The notes below the pieces were generated by a model. That model worked only from the letters and a program-made list of their open reading frames with translations. It had not been told where the DNA came from and did no database searches. Positions 53,690 through 61,484 of a stretch of DNA of 64,000 nt are shown piece by piece. The position numbers were made by a program, and so were the translations under genes. The stretch's first letter is position 1. Each line of letters opens with the position of its first letter. The DNA comes from Blautia sp. An81 (lineage in GTDB: Bacteria; Bacillota; Clostridia; Lachnospirales; Lachnospiraceae). The DNA lies in assembly GCF_002161285.1 (NCBI RefSeq), contig NZ_NFHH01000002.1, positions 62,001-126,000 of the forward strand. The letters run 5' to 3'.

Positions 53690-53929
53690 CCGTTGTTACA
53701 AAGTCGGAGAAAATTCCGACAACATATCGTGCCAATTGAAGGGTGCAGGAAAGCGGCTAAGGCCCACCGAAGGAGTAATACTCTCAGGGGTCTCCTAAAT
53801 GGAGACGGGACTGTATCTGGATGGCTCTCTGGAGAATCCCGTTAAGGGTGCCGAAGGTGTAAGCAGATAAGAGTTTATCTGTGAATCTCTCAGGCAAAAG
53901 GACAGTGAGATCAGGAAACTAAACAACGG
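53690..53929 (+). promoter_or_regulatory. Tandem glycine riboswitch
   Basis: Two aptamers. The first holds CACCGAAGGAGTAATACTC, then TCAGG and GGACTGTAT around a GTCTCC/GGAGAC stem (about 53755-53818). The second holds GGAGA, GTGCCGAAGGTGTAAGC and AATCTCTCAGGCAAAAGGAC (about 53830-53906), the class consensus. CCGTTGTT (53690) and AACAACGG (53922) can pair across the whole region. A terminator follows and the first gene is a glycine/alanine-type sodium symporter, a usual target. Confidence 0.9.
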
Positions 53930-53952
53930 CTGACGTTTTTTAGAGTTTCAGA

Positions 53953-53989
53953 GGGTTATTGCATTGGAATTATGCGATAGCCCTTTTTT
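53953..53989 (+). terminator. Glycine riboswitch terminator
   Basis: GGGTTATTGCAT (53953-53964) pairs with ATGCGATAGCCC (53972-53983, one mismatch/wobble), followed by TTTTTT. Confidence 0.8.
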
Positions 53990-53990
53990 A

Positions 53991-54150
53991 TTCTACGAGA
54001 CTGTCGAATTAATCAAAATCGAGAATATTTATACATTTTATTGCTCAGCCTGCGCCGCTTTGAGCCTATGGTCTCAAAGCTATGCTCGACAAATTCGCAT
54101 AAAATGTATAAATATTCCTGACATATGTTTAATGCGACAGTCCTGTAGAA
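53991..54150. repeat. TTAA-flanked palindromic element, copy 3 (inverted)
   Basis: Same core as copies 1 and 2 but in the opposite orientation: GAGAATATTTATACATTTTA, TTGCTCAGCCTGCG, CTTTGAGCCTATGGTCTCAAAG, GCTCGACAAATTCGCATAAA. TTAA tetranucleotides at 54009-54012 and 54129-54132 enclose 116 bp. Flanks GACTGTCG and CGACAGTC pair outside them. Lies in the 5' untranslated region of agcS, after the riboswitch terminator. Confidence 0.85.
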
Positions 54151-54257
54151 TTAAAAGCCTTCCAGGCGGGCGAAAAACGTCTGGGGGACATAGTTCTGGC
54201 GGCGGTTTCCGGGGAGAAGCATGAAAAGAAAAATAACCAGAAAGAAGGAGTCAACAA

Positions 54258-55613
54258 ATGGAAATCTTATCGCAGATCGTAGAAGGGGTTAATTCTTTTT
54301 TGTGGGATGGGGCCCTGCTGGTATTGCTTCTGGGAACGGGAATTTTTTATACCATTAACCTGAAGTTCATCCAGGTGAGAAAATTTGGAGAGGGAATGAA
54401 GAGAATGTTCGGGAACTTTTCTCTTCATGGAAAAAGTACAGAGAAGGGGCTGAGTTCTTTTCAGGCCCTGGCTACGGCTATTGCGGCTCAGGTAGGTACG
54501 GGAAATATTGCGGGGGCTGCTACAGCCATTGCTTCAGGAGGACCGGGGGCTATTTTCTGGATGTGGGTCAGTGCATTTTTTGGAATGGCTACCATCTATG
54601 CAGAGGCAGTTATGGCACAGTATACCAGAAAAAGAGAGAATGGTGCCATTGTAGGCGGACCAGTTTATTATATACAGTACCTGTTTAAAGGAAAATTCGG
54701 AAAATTCCTTTCTGGATTTTTCTCAGTAGCGATTATCCTGGCACTGGGATTCATGGGAAATATGGTACAGTCCAATTCTATTGGAAGTTCTTTTTATACT
54801 GCATTTGGAATAAAACCTTATATAATGGGAATTATAATTGCTGTGATTTCTGCGATAATATTCCTGGGAGGAATCAACCGGATCGCCAGAGTGACGGAGA
54901 AGATCGTGCCTCTTATGGCCCTGGTTTATATTGTGGGCTGTGTGATCATTCTGATCATGAACCTGAATGGTCTGGGAAAAGCTTTTCATGATATTTTTGT
55001 GGCGGCGTTCTCACCTTCTTCCGTATTAGGAGGAGCTGCGGGAGTTACTGTCCAGAAAGCTATGCGGTTTGGTGTTGCCAGAGGTCTGTTTTCTAATGAA
55101 GCAGGTATGGGTTCTACACCTCACGCTCATGCCACAGCAGACGTAAAGCACCCGGCAGATCAGGGAATCATTGCCATGATAGGTGTGTTTATCGATACCT
55201 TTGTGATACTGACTCTTACCGCTTTGGTAATTCTTTCTACAGGGGCTCTTTCTACAGGAGAGACTGGCTCGGCTCTGGCTCAGGCTGCATTTAATTCTTC
55301 CTACGGCTCCTTTGGAAATGTATTTATCGCTATCTGCATGCTGTTTTTTGCTTTTACCACCATAATCGGCTGGTACTATTTCGGTGAAGTAAATGTCCGC
55401 CATCTTTTTGGAAAGAAAGCTGTGCGGGGATATGGACTTCTGGTGGTCATCTTTGTCCTCATAGGCTCTACTCTGAAGGTAGACCTGGTATGGAATATGT
55501 CAGACATGTTTAACGGACTGATGGTAATCCCTAACCTTATTGCGATTCTGGCAGCAGTGGGTATAGTAAAAAAACTGAGCAGAGAACATGAAAACATGGG
55601 AAAAAATCAGTAG
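54258..55613 (+). CDS. Sodium:alanine/glycine symporter (AgcS family)
   Basis: 451-residue secondary transporter with about 10-11 TM helices. AgcS/GlyP signatures: QALATAIAAQVGTGNIAGAATAIA near 75 and GPGAIFWMWVSAFFGMATIYAEA, then FSNEAGMGSTPHAHA near 280. It should import alanine or glycine with Na+. AAGGAG precedes ATG 54258. The tandem glycine riboswitch in the leader points to glycine as the substrate. The leader is extended by element copy 3. Confidence 0.93.
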   Translation: MEILSQIVEGVNSFLWDGALLVLLLGTGIFYTINLKFIQVRKFGEGMKRMFGNFSLHGKSTEKGLSSFQALATAIAAQVGTGNIAGAATAIASGGPGAIFWMWVSAFFGMATIYAEAVMAQYTRKRENGAIVGGPVYYIQYLFKGKFGKFLSGFFSVAIILALGFMGNMVQSNSIGSSFYTAFGIKPYIMGIIIAVISAIIFLGGINRIARVTEKIVPLMALVYIVGCVIILIMNLNGLGKAFHDIFVAAFSPSSVLGGAAGVTVQKAMRFGVARGLFSNEAGMGSTPHAHATADVKHPADQGIIAMIGVFIDTFVILTLTALVILSTGALSTGETGSALAQAAFNSSYGSFGNVFIAICMLFFAFTTIIGWYYFGEVNVRHLFGKKAVRGYGLLVVIFVLIGSTLKVDLVWNMSDMFNGLMVIPNLIAILAAVGIVKKLSREHENMGKNQ

Positions 55614-55740
55614 AAATAAGAGCCTGGAGAAGCAGGAAAAAATAAAAAAATAGGTGTTGAAATTTCCGGAAATTTGTTTTATCCTAAGGGCTGATAGATT
55701 TAACCCAGGTTATGAAGGAATGACTTAGGAGGAAGAAAAT

Positions 55741-55968
55741 ATGAAGGAAAAGAAAATACGTTTTCGTCATATCGAAGAGATGAAAGATTTCGTCAGCGCC
55801 GCATGCCGCTGTGAATTCGACATCGATATCATCAGTGACCGTCTTGTGGTTGATGGAAAATCTATTTTAGGAGTTTTAAGCCTGAACTGCGACAAGGAGC
55901 TCCATGTGAAATATGATGGAACAGAACCTTATTTTGAGGAAATGCTGGGAAAATACGCAGTGGCTTAG
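55741..55968 (+). CDS. HPr-like protein lacking the phosphorylatable histidine
   Basis: 75-residue protein with the HPr fold pattern: CEFDIDIISDRLVVDGKSILGVLSL aligns with the HPr region around Ser46, and the C-terminal KELHVKYDG matches the last strand. The N-terminal GLHARPA motif with the active His15 is replaced by EEMKDFVSA, so it cannot carry phosphate from Enzyme I in the normal way. The Ser46-equivalent is kept. AGGAGGAAG precedes ATG 55741. It could be a regulatory HPr mimic like Crh. Monocistronic. Confidence 0.8.
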   Translation: MKEKKIRFRHIEEMKDFVSAACRCEFDIDIISDRLVVDGKSILGVLSLNCDKELHVKYDGTEPYFEEMLGKYAVA

Positions 55969-55981
55969 ACATATTTTACGG

Positions 55982-56010
55982 TTTACAAATTTTCTGGTAT
56001 ATGCTAACAT
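55982..56010 (+). promoter_or_regulatory. Promoter of the T-box leader
   Basis: TTTACA (55982-55987), 17-nt spacer, TAACAT (56005-56010). Confidence 0.6.
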
Positions 56011-56016
56011 AGCACA

Positions 56017-56304
56017 TAAGAAAACACAGTGACGAAGAGAGTACCTGTATTTTGTGTTCACAGAGAAGTCTCCCATGGCTGAGAGGAGACAGACAGAGAT
56101 AGAGGGAAGATGGCTTCTGAGAGGCGCACCGAAGCACAGGTCTTGTGCCAAGGCTGCGACAGGGTCCGCCTGTTACAGCGGTAAGGTATATCGGCAGATG
56201 TACCTGATGAGGTCTGTGCTGTGAGGTACAGACGAACAGAAGTGGTAACACGGGCTGACGCTCGTCTTCTTTGGAAACAGGGAAGACGGGCTTTTTCTTT
56301 TTTT
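56017..56304 (+). promoter_or_regulatory. T-box leader of metG with terminator
   Basis: Stem I landmarks are AGAGAGTAC, an AGAGA bulge, the GGCTGAGAG apical loop and a likely ATG specifier at 56110-56112. The antiterminator bulge sequence AGAAGTGGTAACACGGG (56238-56254) includes TGGT, complementary to an ACCA tRNA end. The terminator GCTCGTCTTC...GAAGACGGGC with a T-tract is at 56260-56304. Upstream of methionyl-tRNA synthetase, so uncharged tRNA-Met should relieve termination. The T-box core differs from the usual AGGGTGG. Confidence 0.85.
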
Positions 56305-56327
56305 GAGAGGTGCTTTGCAGGTGTTGA

Positions 56328-56427
56328 GGGAATCTTGGTATCTTTTATTGCTCAGTCTGCACTGGTTTGAGCCCTAGCGGTCTCAAACCGTGCTCGACAA
56401 ATTCGCATAAAAGATACCAAGATTCCC
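56328..56427. repeat. Palindromic element, copy 4, with covaried arms
   Basis: Perfect 21-bp arms GGGAATCTTGGTATC-TTTTAT and ATAAAA-GATACCAAGATTCCC enclose the family core (TTGCTCAGTCTGCAC, GGTTTGAGCC, GGTCTCAAACC, GCTCGACAAATTCGCAT). Compared with copy 3 the arms differ at about five positions, each compensated in the opposite arm. No TTAA at its borders. Sits in the metG leader after the T-box terminator. Confidence 0.85.
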
Positions 56428-56488
56428 CTGAAAGTTGCGGCTGCTCGAAAAAAGAAAAGGCCGTTAGAGGGCTGGTGTGGAGGTGTAC

Positions 56489-56543
56489 AGGTTCGAGCCT
56501 TGGTCTCAAACTGTGCTCGACAAATTTGCATAAAAGATAGTAA
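56489..56543. repeat. Palindromic element, copy 5, truncated
   Basis: Only the right half remains: GGTCTCAAACTGTGCTCGAC and AAATTTGCATAAAAGATA. The left arm is missing. It is 20 bp before the metG start, next to copy 4. Confidence 0.7.
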
Positions 56544-56563
56544 CAAGTTAGGAGGACGATGAA

Positions 56564-58525
56564 ATGGATAAGAAGAAGTATTATATTACTACGGCTATTG
56601 CCTATACTTCAGGGAAGCCCCATATTGGGAATACTTATGAGGCGGTTTTGGCGGATAGTATTGCCAGGTTTAAGAGGCAGCAGGGATATGATGTGTTTTT
56701 TCAGACGGGAACGGATGAACATGGTCAGAAGATTGAGCTGAAGGCGGAAGAGGCTGGTGTAAGCTGTAAGGAGTTTGTAGACCAGGTATCTGGTGAGATT
56801 AAAAATATCTGGGATTTAATGGGCACTTCTTATGACAAGTTTATCAGGACTACAGATGACTATCATGAAAAACAGGTACAGAAAATATTTAAAAAGCTTT
56901 ATGACCAGGGTGATATTTACAAAGGATATTATGAAGGTCTGTACTGTACTCCCTGTGAATCTTTCTTTACGGAATCTCAGCTGGTGGACGGAAAGTGTCC
57001 TGACTGCGGACGTCCCGTAACTCCGGCTAAGGAAGAGGCTTATTTCTTCAGAATGAGCAAATATGCGCCCAAGCTGATCGAGTATATCAATGAGCATCCG
57101 GAGTTTATCCAGCCGGTATCCAGGAAAAATGAGATGATGAACAACTTCCTTCTGCCTGGACTTCAGGAGCTGTGTGTGTCCAGAACCTCCTTTAAATGGG
57201 GAATTCCGGTAGACTTTGATCCCAGGCATGTGGTTTATGTATGGCTGGATGCGCTGACCAACTACATCACCGGAATCGGCTATGACTGTGATGGAAACAG
57301 TACAGAGCAGTTTGAAAAATACTGGCCGGCAGACCTGCATCTGATCGGAAAAGATATCATCCGTTTCCATACTATTTACTGGCCTATTTTCCTGATGGCT
57401 CTGGGACTTCCTTTGCCTAAGCAGGTATTTGGACATCCCTGGCTGCTCCAAGGAGACGGAAAGATGAGCAAATCTAAGGGAAATGTGCTTTATGCCGACC
57501 AGCTGGTAGACTTCTTTGGGGTAGATGCCGTCCGCTATTTCGTGCTCCATGAGATGCCTTTTGAAAATGACGGCGTGATCACCTGGGAGCTGATGGTAGA
57601 GAGATTAAACTCTGAGCTTGCCAATACTCTGGGAAATCTGGTAAACCGGACCATTTCCATGTCTAACAAGTATTTCGGCGGCGTGGTAAAGAGCACTGGC
57701 GTCACAGAGCCGGTAGACCAGGAACTGAAAGCGGTTGTCCAGGGAACAAAAGAAAAAGTGGCAGCCAAGATGGAAGACCTTCGTGTGGCAGATGCGATCA
57801 CAGAAATCTTTACCCTGTTTAAACGCTGCAATAAATATATCGATGAGACCATGCCTTGGGTGCTGGCAAAGGACGATGAAAAGAAAGACCGTCTGGCGGA
57901 AGTGCTCTACAATCTGGTAGAGGGAATCTGCGTAGGCGCTGCTCTTCTGGAATCATTTATGCCAACTACTACAGAGAAAATCCTTGCTCAGCTTAACGCA
58001 CCAAAGAGAAGTTATGAAGAGCTGGATTCCTTCGGTTTATATCCTTCCGGAAACAAGGTAACAGAGAAACCGGAGATCCTCTTTGCCCGTCTGGACGTAA
58101 AAGAGGTTATGGAAAAGGTGGAAGCTATGCGGGCTGAAGAGACAAAAGACCAGGAAGCAGAAAAAGAGGAAATTCCTGTTATAGATATAGAAGCAAAACC
58201 TGAAGTCACCTTTGATGATTTCATGAAAATGCAGTTCCAGGTAGGGGAGATCATCGCCTGTGAGGAAGTGAAAAAGTCCAAAAAACTTCTCTGCTCCCAG
58301 GTAAAGATCGGAAGCCAGGTAAAACAGATTGTTTCCGGCATTAAGTCAAATTATAAACCGGAAGGTATGGTTGGAAAGAAAGTTATGGTCCTGGTGAACC
58401 TGAAACCGGCTAAGCTGGCAGGAGTTCTTTCTGAAGGAATGATCCTGTGTGCAGAAGGTCTTGACGGAGAACTGGCCCTTATGACTCCTGACAAGGATAT
58501 GCCGGCAGGTGCGGAAATCTGCTGA
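56564..58525 (+). CDS. metG: Methionyl-tRNA synthetase
   Basis: 653-residue class I synthetase. The HIGH-type motif is KPHIGNTYEAVLA near residue 19, KMSKSKG is near 300, and a four-cysteine zinc knuckle appears as CTPCESFF...CPDC near 127-147. The C-terminal ~110 residues are a Trbp111-like tRNA-binding domain (FDDFMKMQFQVGEII, KPAKLAGVLSEGM), joined by a Glu-rich linker near 525-545. TTAGGAGG precedes ATG 56564. Controlled by the T-box leader; two copies of the palindromic element lie in its leader. Confidence 0.96.
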   Translation: MDKKKYYITTAIAYTSGKPHIGNTYEAVLADSIARFKRQQGYDVFFQTGTDEHGQKIELKAEEAGVSCKEFVDQVSGEIKNIWDLMGTSYDKFIRTTDDYHEKQVQKIFKKLYDQGDIYKGYYEGLYCTPCESFFTESQLVDGKCPDCGRPVTPAKEEAYFFRMSKYAPKLIEYINEHPEFIQPVSRKNEMMNNFLLPGLQELCVSRTSFKWGIPVDFDPRHVVYVWLDALTNYITGIGYDCDGNSTEQFEKYWPADLHLIGKDIIRFHTIYWPIFLMALGLPLPKQVFGHPWLLQGDGKMSKSKGNVLYADQLVDFFGVDAVRYFVLHEMPFENDGVITWELMVERLNSELANTLGNLVNRTISMSNKYFGGVVKSTGVTEPVDQELKAVVQGTKEKVAAKMEDLRVADAITEIFTLFKRCNKYIDETMPWVLAKDDEKKDRLAEVLYNLVEGICVGAALLESFMPTTTEKILAQLNAPKRSYEELDSFGLYPSGNKVTEKPEILFARLDVKEVMEKVEAMRAEETKDQEAEKEEIPVIDIEAKPEVTFDDFMKMQFQVGEIIACEEVKKSKKLLCSQVKIGSQVKQIVSGIKSNYKPEGMVGKKVMVLVNLKPAKLAGVLSEGMILCAEGLDGELALMTPDKDMPAGAEIC

Positions 58526-58532
58526 TTAGGGG

Positions 58533-58561
58533 TTGACAAGACTTTTTTAATCGTTTATTAT
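58533..58561 (+). promoter_or_regulatory. Sigma-A promoter of the cation ATPase leader
   Basis: TTGACA (58533-58538), 17-nt spacer, TATTAT (58556-58561). Confidence 0.85.
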
Positions 58562-58569
58562 CTTTTTAA

Positions 58570-58665
58570 ATGAAAGGGAGTAGCTGGCACCAAAAGGTGT
58601 TTGCGACAGCGTCAATCTCGATGAGGGAACTCTCATCCGTGTCGTGATGAAACAGCGAGACTTTT
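58570..58665 (+). promoter_or_regulatory. yybP-ykoY-type (manganese) riboswitch
   Basis: GAAAGGGAGTAGC at the 5' side and AACAGCGAGACTTTT at the 3' side are the two conserved faces of this class, separated by GGCACC/GGTGTT and GATGAG/CTCATC stems. The P1 3' strand (GCGAGACTTTTATTGC) is also the 5' arm of the following terminator, so ligand binding should free the gene from termination. The gene encodes a cation P-type ATPase, a frequent target. Confidence 0.85.
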
Positions 58666-58703
58666 ATTGCATGATCAATTGTGCAGTAAAGGTCTCGCTT
58701 TTT
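58655..58703 (+). terminator. Riboswitch terminator before the cation ATPase
   Basis: GCGAGACTTTTATTGCA pairs with TGCAGTAAAGGTCTCGC (one mismatch/wobble), followed by TTTTT. Its 3' arm (AGTAAAGGTC, 58685-58694) can also pair with GACCTTTACT at 58713-58722. Confidence 0.85.
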
Positions 58704-58782
58704 GCATATAAAGACCTTTACTAAGCAAACTACTTAGAAAGAGTCTGAAAATGCGGCTCGGAAAACGAATGGAGGAAGAAGC

Positions 58783-61389
58783 ATGAAAGAGTATTACCAA
58801 ATGTCCAGGACAGAGGCTCAGAAAGCCGTTAATGGCAGTACCCAGCCTCTGACAGAAGAACAGGTAAAGAAGAACCAGGAAAAGTATGGTCCAAACGCTC
58901 TTGCAGAAGGCAAGAAGAAAACCGTTCCCCAGATTTTTCTGGAACAGTACAAAGATTTCCTGGTGATCATTCTGATCGTGGCGGCTATCGTATCTGGTAT
59001 TCTGGGTGAAACAGAAAGCGCCATTGTTATCTTGATCGTTATTACCATTAATGCGATTTTGGGCACTGTCCAGACTGTAAAGGCAGAACAGTCCCTGAAC
59101 AGTCTGAAGGCTATGTCGGCTCCGGAAGCCAAGGTAGTCAGAGGAGGAGATGTGATTAAAATACCATCTTCTCAGGTTACTATAGGTGATATCGTTATGC
59201 TGGAAGCAGGAGATTATGTGCCTGCTGACGGACGTATTCTTGAAAACGCCAGTCTGAAGGTAGACGAAAGCGCACTGACAGGAGAAAGTCTTGCAGTGGA
59301 AAAAATGGAAGACGCCATTGAGGGAGAAGCTGCCCTGGGTGACAGGACCAACATGGTCTTTTCCGGAAGTTTTGTTTCCTACGGAAGAGGTTCCTTCCTG
59401 GTAACAGGAATCGGTATGAATACCGAAGTAGGAAAAATCGCCAGTCTGTTAAAGAGCACTTCTGAGAAAAAGACTCCTCTGCAGATGAATCTGGATAATT
59501 TCGGACAGAAGCTGTCCATCCTGATTTTAGTATTCTGCGCAATCCTTTTTGGTATCAGCGTATTCAGAGGAGAGGGCGTGGGAGATGCTTTCCTGTTTGC
59601 CGTAGCTCTTGCAGTAGCTGCAATTCCTGAGGCCCTGAGCTCTATCGTAACCATCGTGCTGTCCTTCGGTACACAGAAAATGGCAAAAGAGCATGCTATT
59701 ATCCGTAAGCTTCAGGCAGTGGAAGGTCTGGGAAGTGTGTCAATTATCTGTTCTGATAAGACTGGTACTCTGACACAGAATAAAATGACAGTTGAAGACT
59801 ATTATGTAGAAGGGAAAGAAATTCCTGCAGCATCTATTGACCTGGGAGATGAAGCTCAGAAACAGCTTCTCCGCCACAGCATTTTATGTAATGACTCTAC
59901 AAACAAAAACGGAGAAGAGATCGGAGATCCTACGGAAACTGCTCTCATCAATCTGGGCGACAAACTGGGATGTCCCGCAGAGACCATCCGTGAGAAATAC
60001 CCCAGATGCAGCGAGGTTCCTTTTGACAGTGACAGAAAATTAATGTCTACCTTGCACAATCTGAAAAACGGCTGTACTATGGTTACAAAAGGTGCCGTAG
60101 ATGTTCTTCTGGGAAGAGTTTCCCATATCCAGAAAAACGGAGAAGTATGTCCGATCACAGAGGAAGACAAGAGGATCATTGAAGAACAGAACCAGAAGTT
60201 TTCCAGAAACGGTCTTCGTGTCCTGGCCTTTGGATATAAAAAATTTGAAGAAGCCAGAACCTTATCTGTGGAAGATGAAAATGACCTGACATTCCTGGGT
60301 CTGATCGCTATGATGGACCCGCCAAGAGAAGAGTCCAAGGAAGCAGTTGCCGAGTGTATCCGGGCGGGCATTAAGCCTATTATGATCACTGGTGACCATA
60401 AGGTAACAGCGGCAGCTATTGCTAAGAGAATCGGGATTTTGAAAGACGAATCAGAAGCCTGTGAGGGTGCGGTTATTGAAAATATGACAGATGAAGAGCT
60501 GCAGGACTTCGTGGAAGGTATTTCTGTATATGCCCGTGTTTCACCGGAACACAAGATCCGTATTGTCCGGGCATGGCAGGATAAAGGAAACATCGTAGCC
60601 ATGACAGGAGACGGAGTAAACGATGCCCCGGCTCTGAAGCAGGCAAATATTGGTGTGGCTATGGGAATCACCGGTACAGAAGTTGCAAAAGACGCAGCAT
60701 CCATGGTACTTACCGATGATAACTTTGCAACCATCGTAAAAGCTGTAGAAAACGGAAGAAATGTTTACAAGAACATAAAGAGTTCTATCCAGTTCCTCCT
60801 TTCCGGTAACTTTGCAGGAATCCTGTCTGTACTCTATGCGTCACTGGCAGGTCTGCCGGTACCTTTCGCACCGGTTCATCTGCTGTTTATCAACCTGCTG
60901 ACAGACAGTCTTCCGGCTATTGCTCTGGGACTGGAACCTCACAATCCTGATGTAATGAACGATAAGCCGAGACCAATGAACGAGTCTATACTTACCAAAG
61001 ATTTCCTTTCCAAGATCGGAATTGAGGGTCTGGTTATCGGTATTATGACCATGATCGGCTTCTATATCGGATACCAGGAAAATACTGCACTTGCTATGAC
61101 TCTGGCTTTCGGTACACTTTGTACCTCACGTCTGGTCCATGGATTTAACTGTAAATCAGACAAACCTGTATTATTTACAAAGAGATTTTTCAACAATAAA
61201 TACCTGGCTGGGGCTTTCCTTTTAGGTCTTGCTCTCATCACTGCTGTAGTGATGATCCCAGGTCTGGATTCTATTTTCCAGGTACAGACTCTGAGCTTTA
61301 CTCAGCTTCTGACCATGTATGGGCTGGCAATCGCCAACCTTCCGATAATCCAGCTTATTAAATGGATCCGTATGAAGATTAAAAAATAA
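58783..61389 (+). CDS. P-type cation ATPase (PMCA/SERCA-like, probably Mn2+/Ca2+ exporter)
   Basis: 868-residue P2A-type ATPase with ten TM helices. Phosphorylation site Asp325 in CSDKTGTLTQNKMT, dephosphorylation motif TGES, hinge MTGDGVNDAPALKQA and the ion-site sequence VAAIPEALSSIVTIVLSFG in TM4 are clear. Cation export, lowering cytoplasmic Ca2+ or Mn2+, follows from the family; the manganese-type riboswitch in its leader suggests Mn2+. ATG 58783 after GGAGGAAG. Its stop is followed by a hairpin with TTAA arms. Confidence 0.92.
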   Translation: MKEYYQMSRTEAQKAVNGSTQPLTEEQVKKNQEKYGPNALAEGKKKTVPQIFLEQYKDFLVIILIVAAIVSGILGETESAIVILIVITINAILGTVQTVKAEQSLNSLKAMSAPEAKVVRGGDVIKIPSSQVTIGDIVMLEAGDYVPADGRILENASLKVDESALTGESLAVEKMEDAIEGEAALGDRTNMVFSGSFVSYGRGSFLVTGIGMNTEVGKIASLLKSTSEKKTPLQMNLDNFGQKLSILILVFCAILFGISVFRGEGVGDAFLFAVALAVAAIPEALSSIVTIVLSFGTQKMAKEHAIIRKLQAVEGLGSVSIICSDKTGTLTQNKMTVEDYYVEGKEIPAASIDLGDEAQKQLLRHSILCNDSTNKNGEEIGDPTETALINLGDKLGCPAETIREKYPRCSEVPFDSDRKLMSTLHNLKNGCTMVTKGAVDVLLGRVSHIQKNGEVCPITEEDKRIIEEQNQKFSRNGLRVLAFGYKKFEEARTLSVEDENDLTFLGLIAMMDPPREESKEAVAECIRAGIKPIMITGDHKVTAAAIAKRIGILKDESEACEGAVIENMTDEELQDFVEGISVYARVSPEHKIRIVRAWQDKGNIVAMTGDGVNDAPALKQANIGVAMGITGTEVAKDAASMVLTDDNFATIVKAVENGRNVYKNIKSSIQFLLSGNFAGILSVLYASLAGLPVPFAPVHLLFINLLTDSLPAIALGLEPHNPDVMNDKPRPMNESILTKDFLSKIGIEGLVIGIMTMIGFYIGYQENTALAMTLAFGTLCTSRLVHGFNCKSDKPVLFTKRFFNNKYLAGAFLLGLALITAVVMIPGLDSIFQVQTLSFTQLLTMYGLAIANLPIIQLIKWIRMKIKK

Positions 61390-61400
61390 TATGATATTTT

Positions 61401-61463
61401 GGCAGTCCCATTTAACACAAAACATAAACGAAGTTGTCGTTATGCCAGTTAAATGGGGCTGCT
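61401..61463. repeat. Hairpin with TTAA-bordered 33-bp insert, possible element relic
   Basis: Arms 61401-61415 and 61449-61463 pair over 15 positions with two G-U wobbles and end in TTAA. The inside is only 33 bp and contains CGAAGTTGTCG, close to CGAATTTGTCG of the large elements. It may be a shrunken copy, or simply the terminator of the ATPase gene with a long loop; no T-tract follows. Confidence 0.5.
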
Positions 61464-61484
61464 CTTGAAAATGGGAGGATGCGT

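Noticed and set aside
53964-54224. 86-residue plus-strand frame in the agcS leader
   Set aside because: Runs through the riboswitch terminator and element copy 3; no ribosome site.
56485-56543. tRNA-like GGTTCGAGCC motif
   Set aside because: The T-arm-like string belongs to the truncated palindromic element; no cloverleaf can be built around it.
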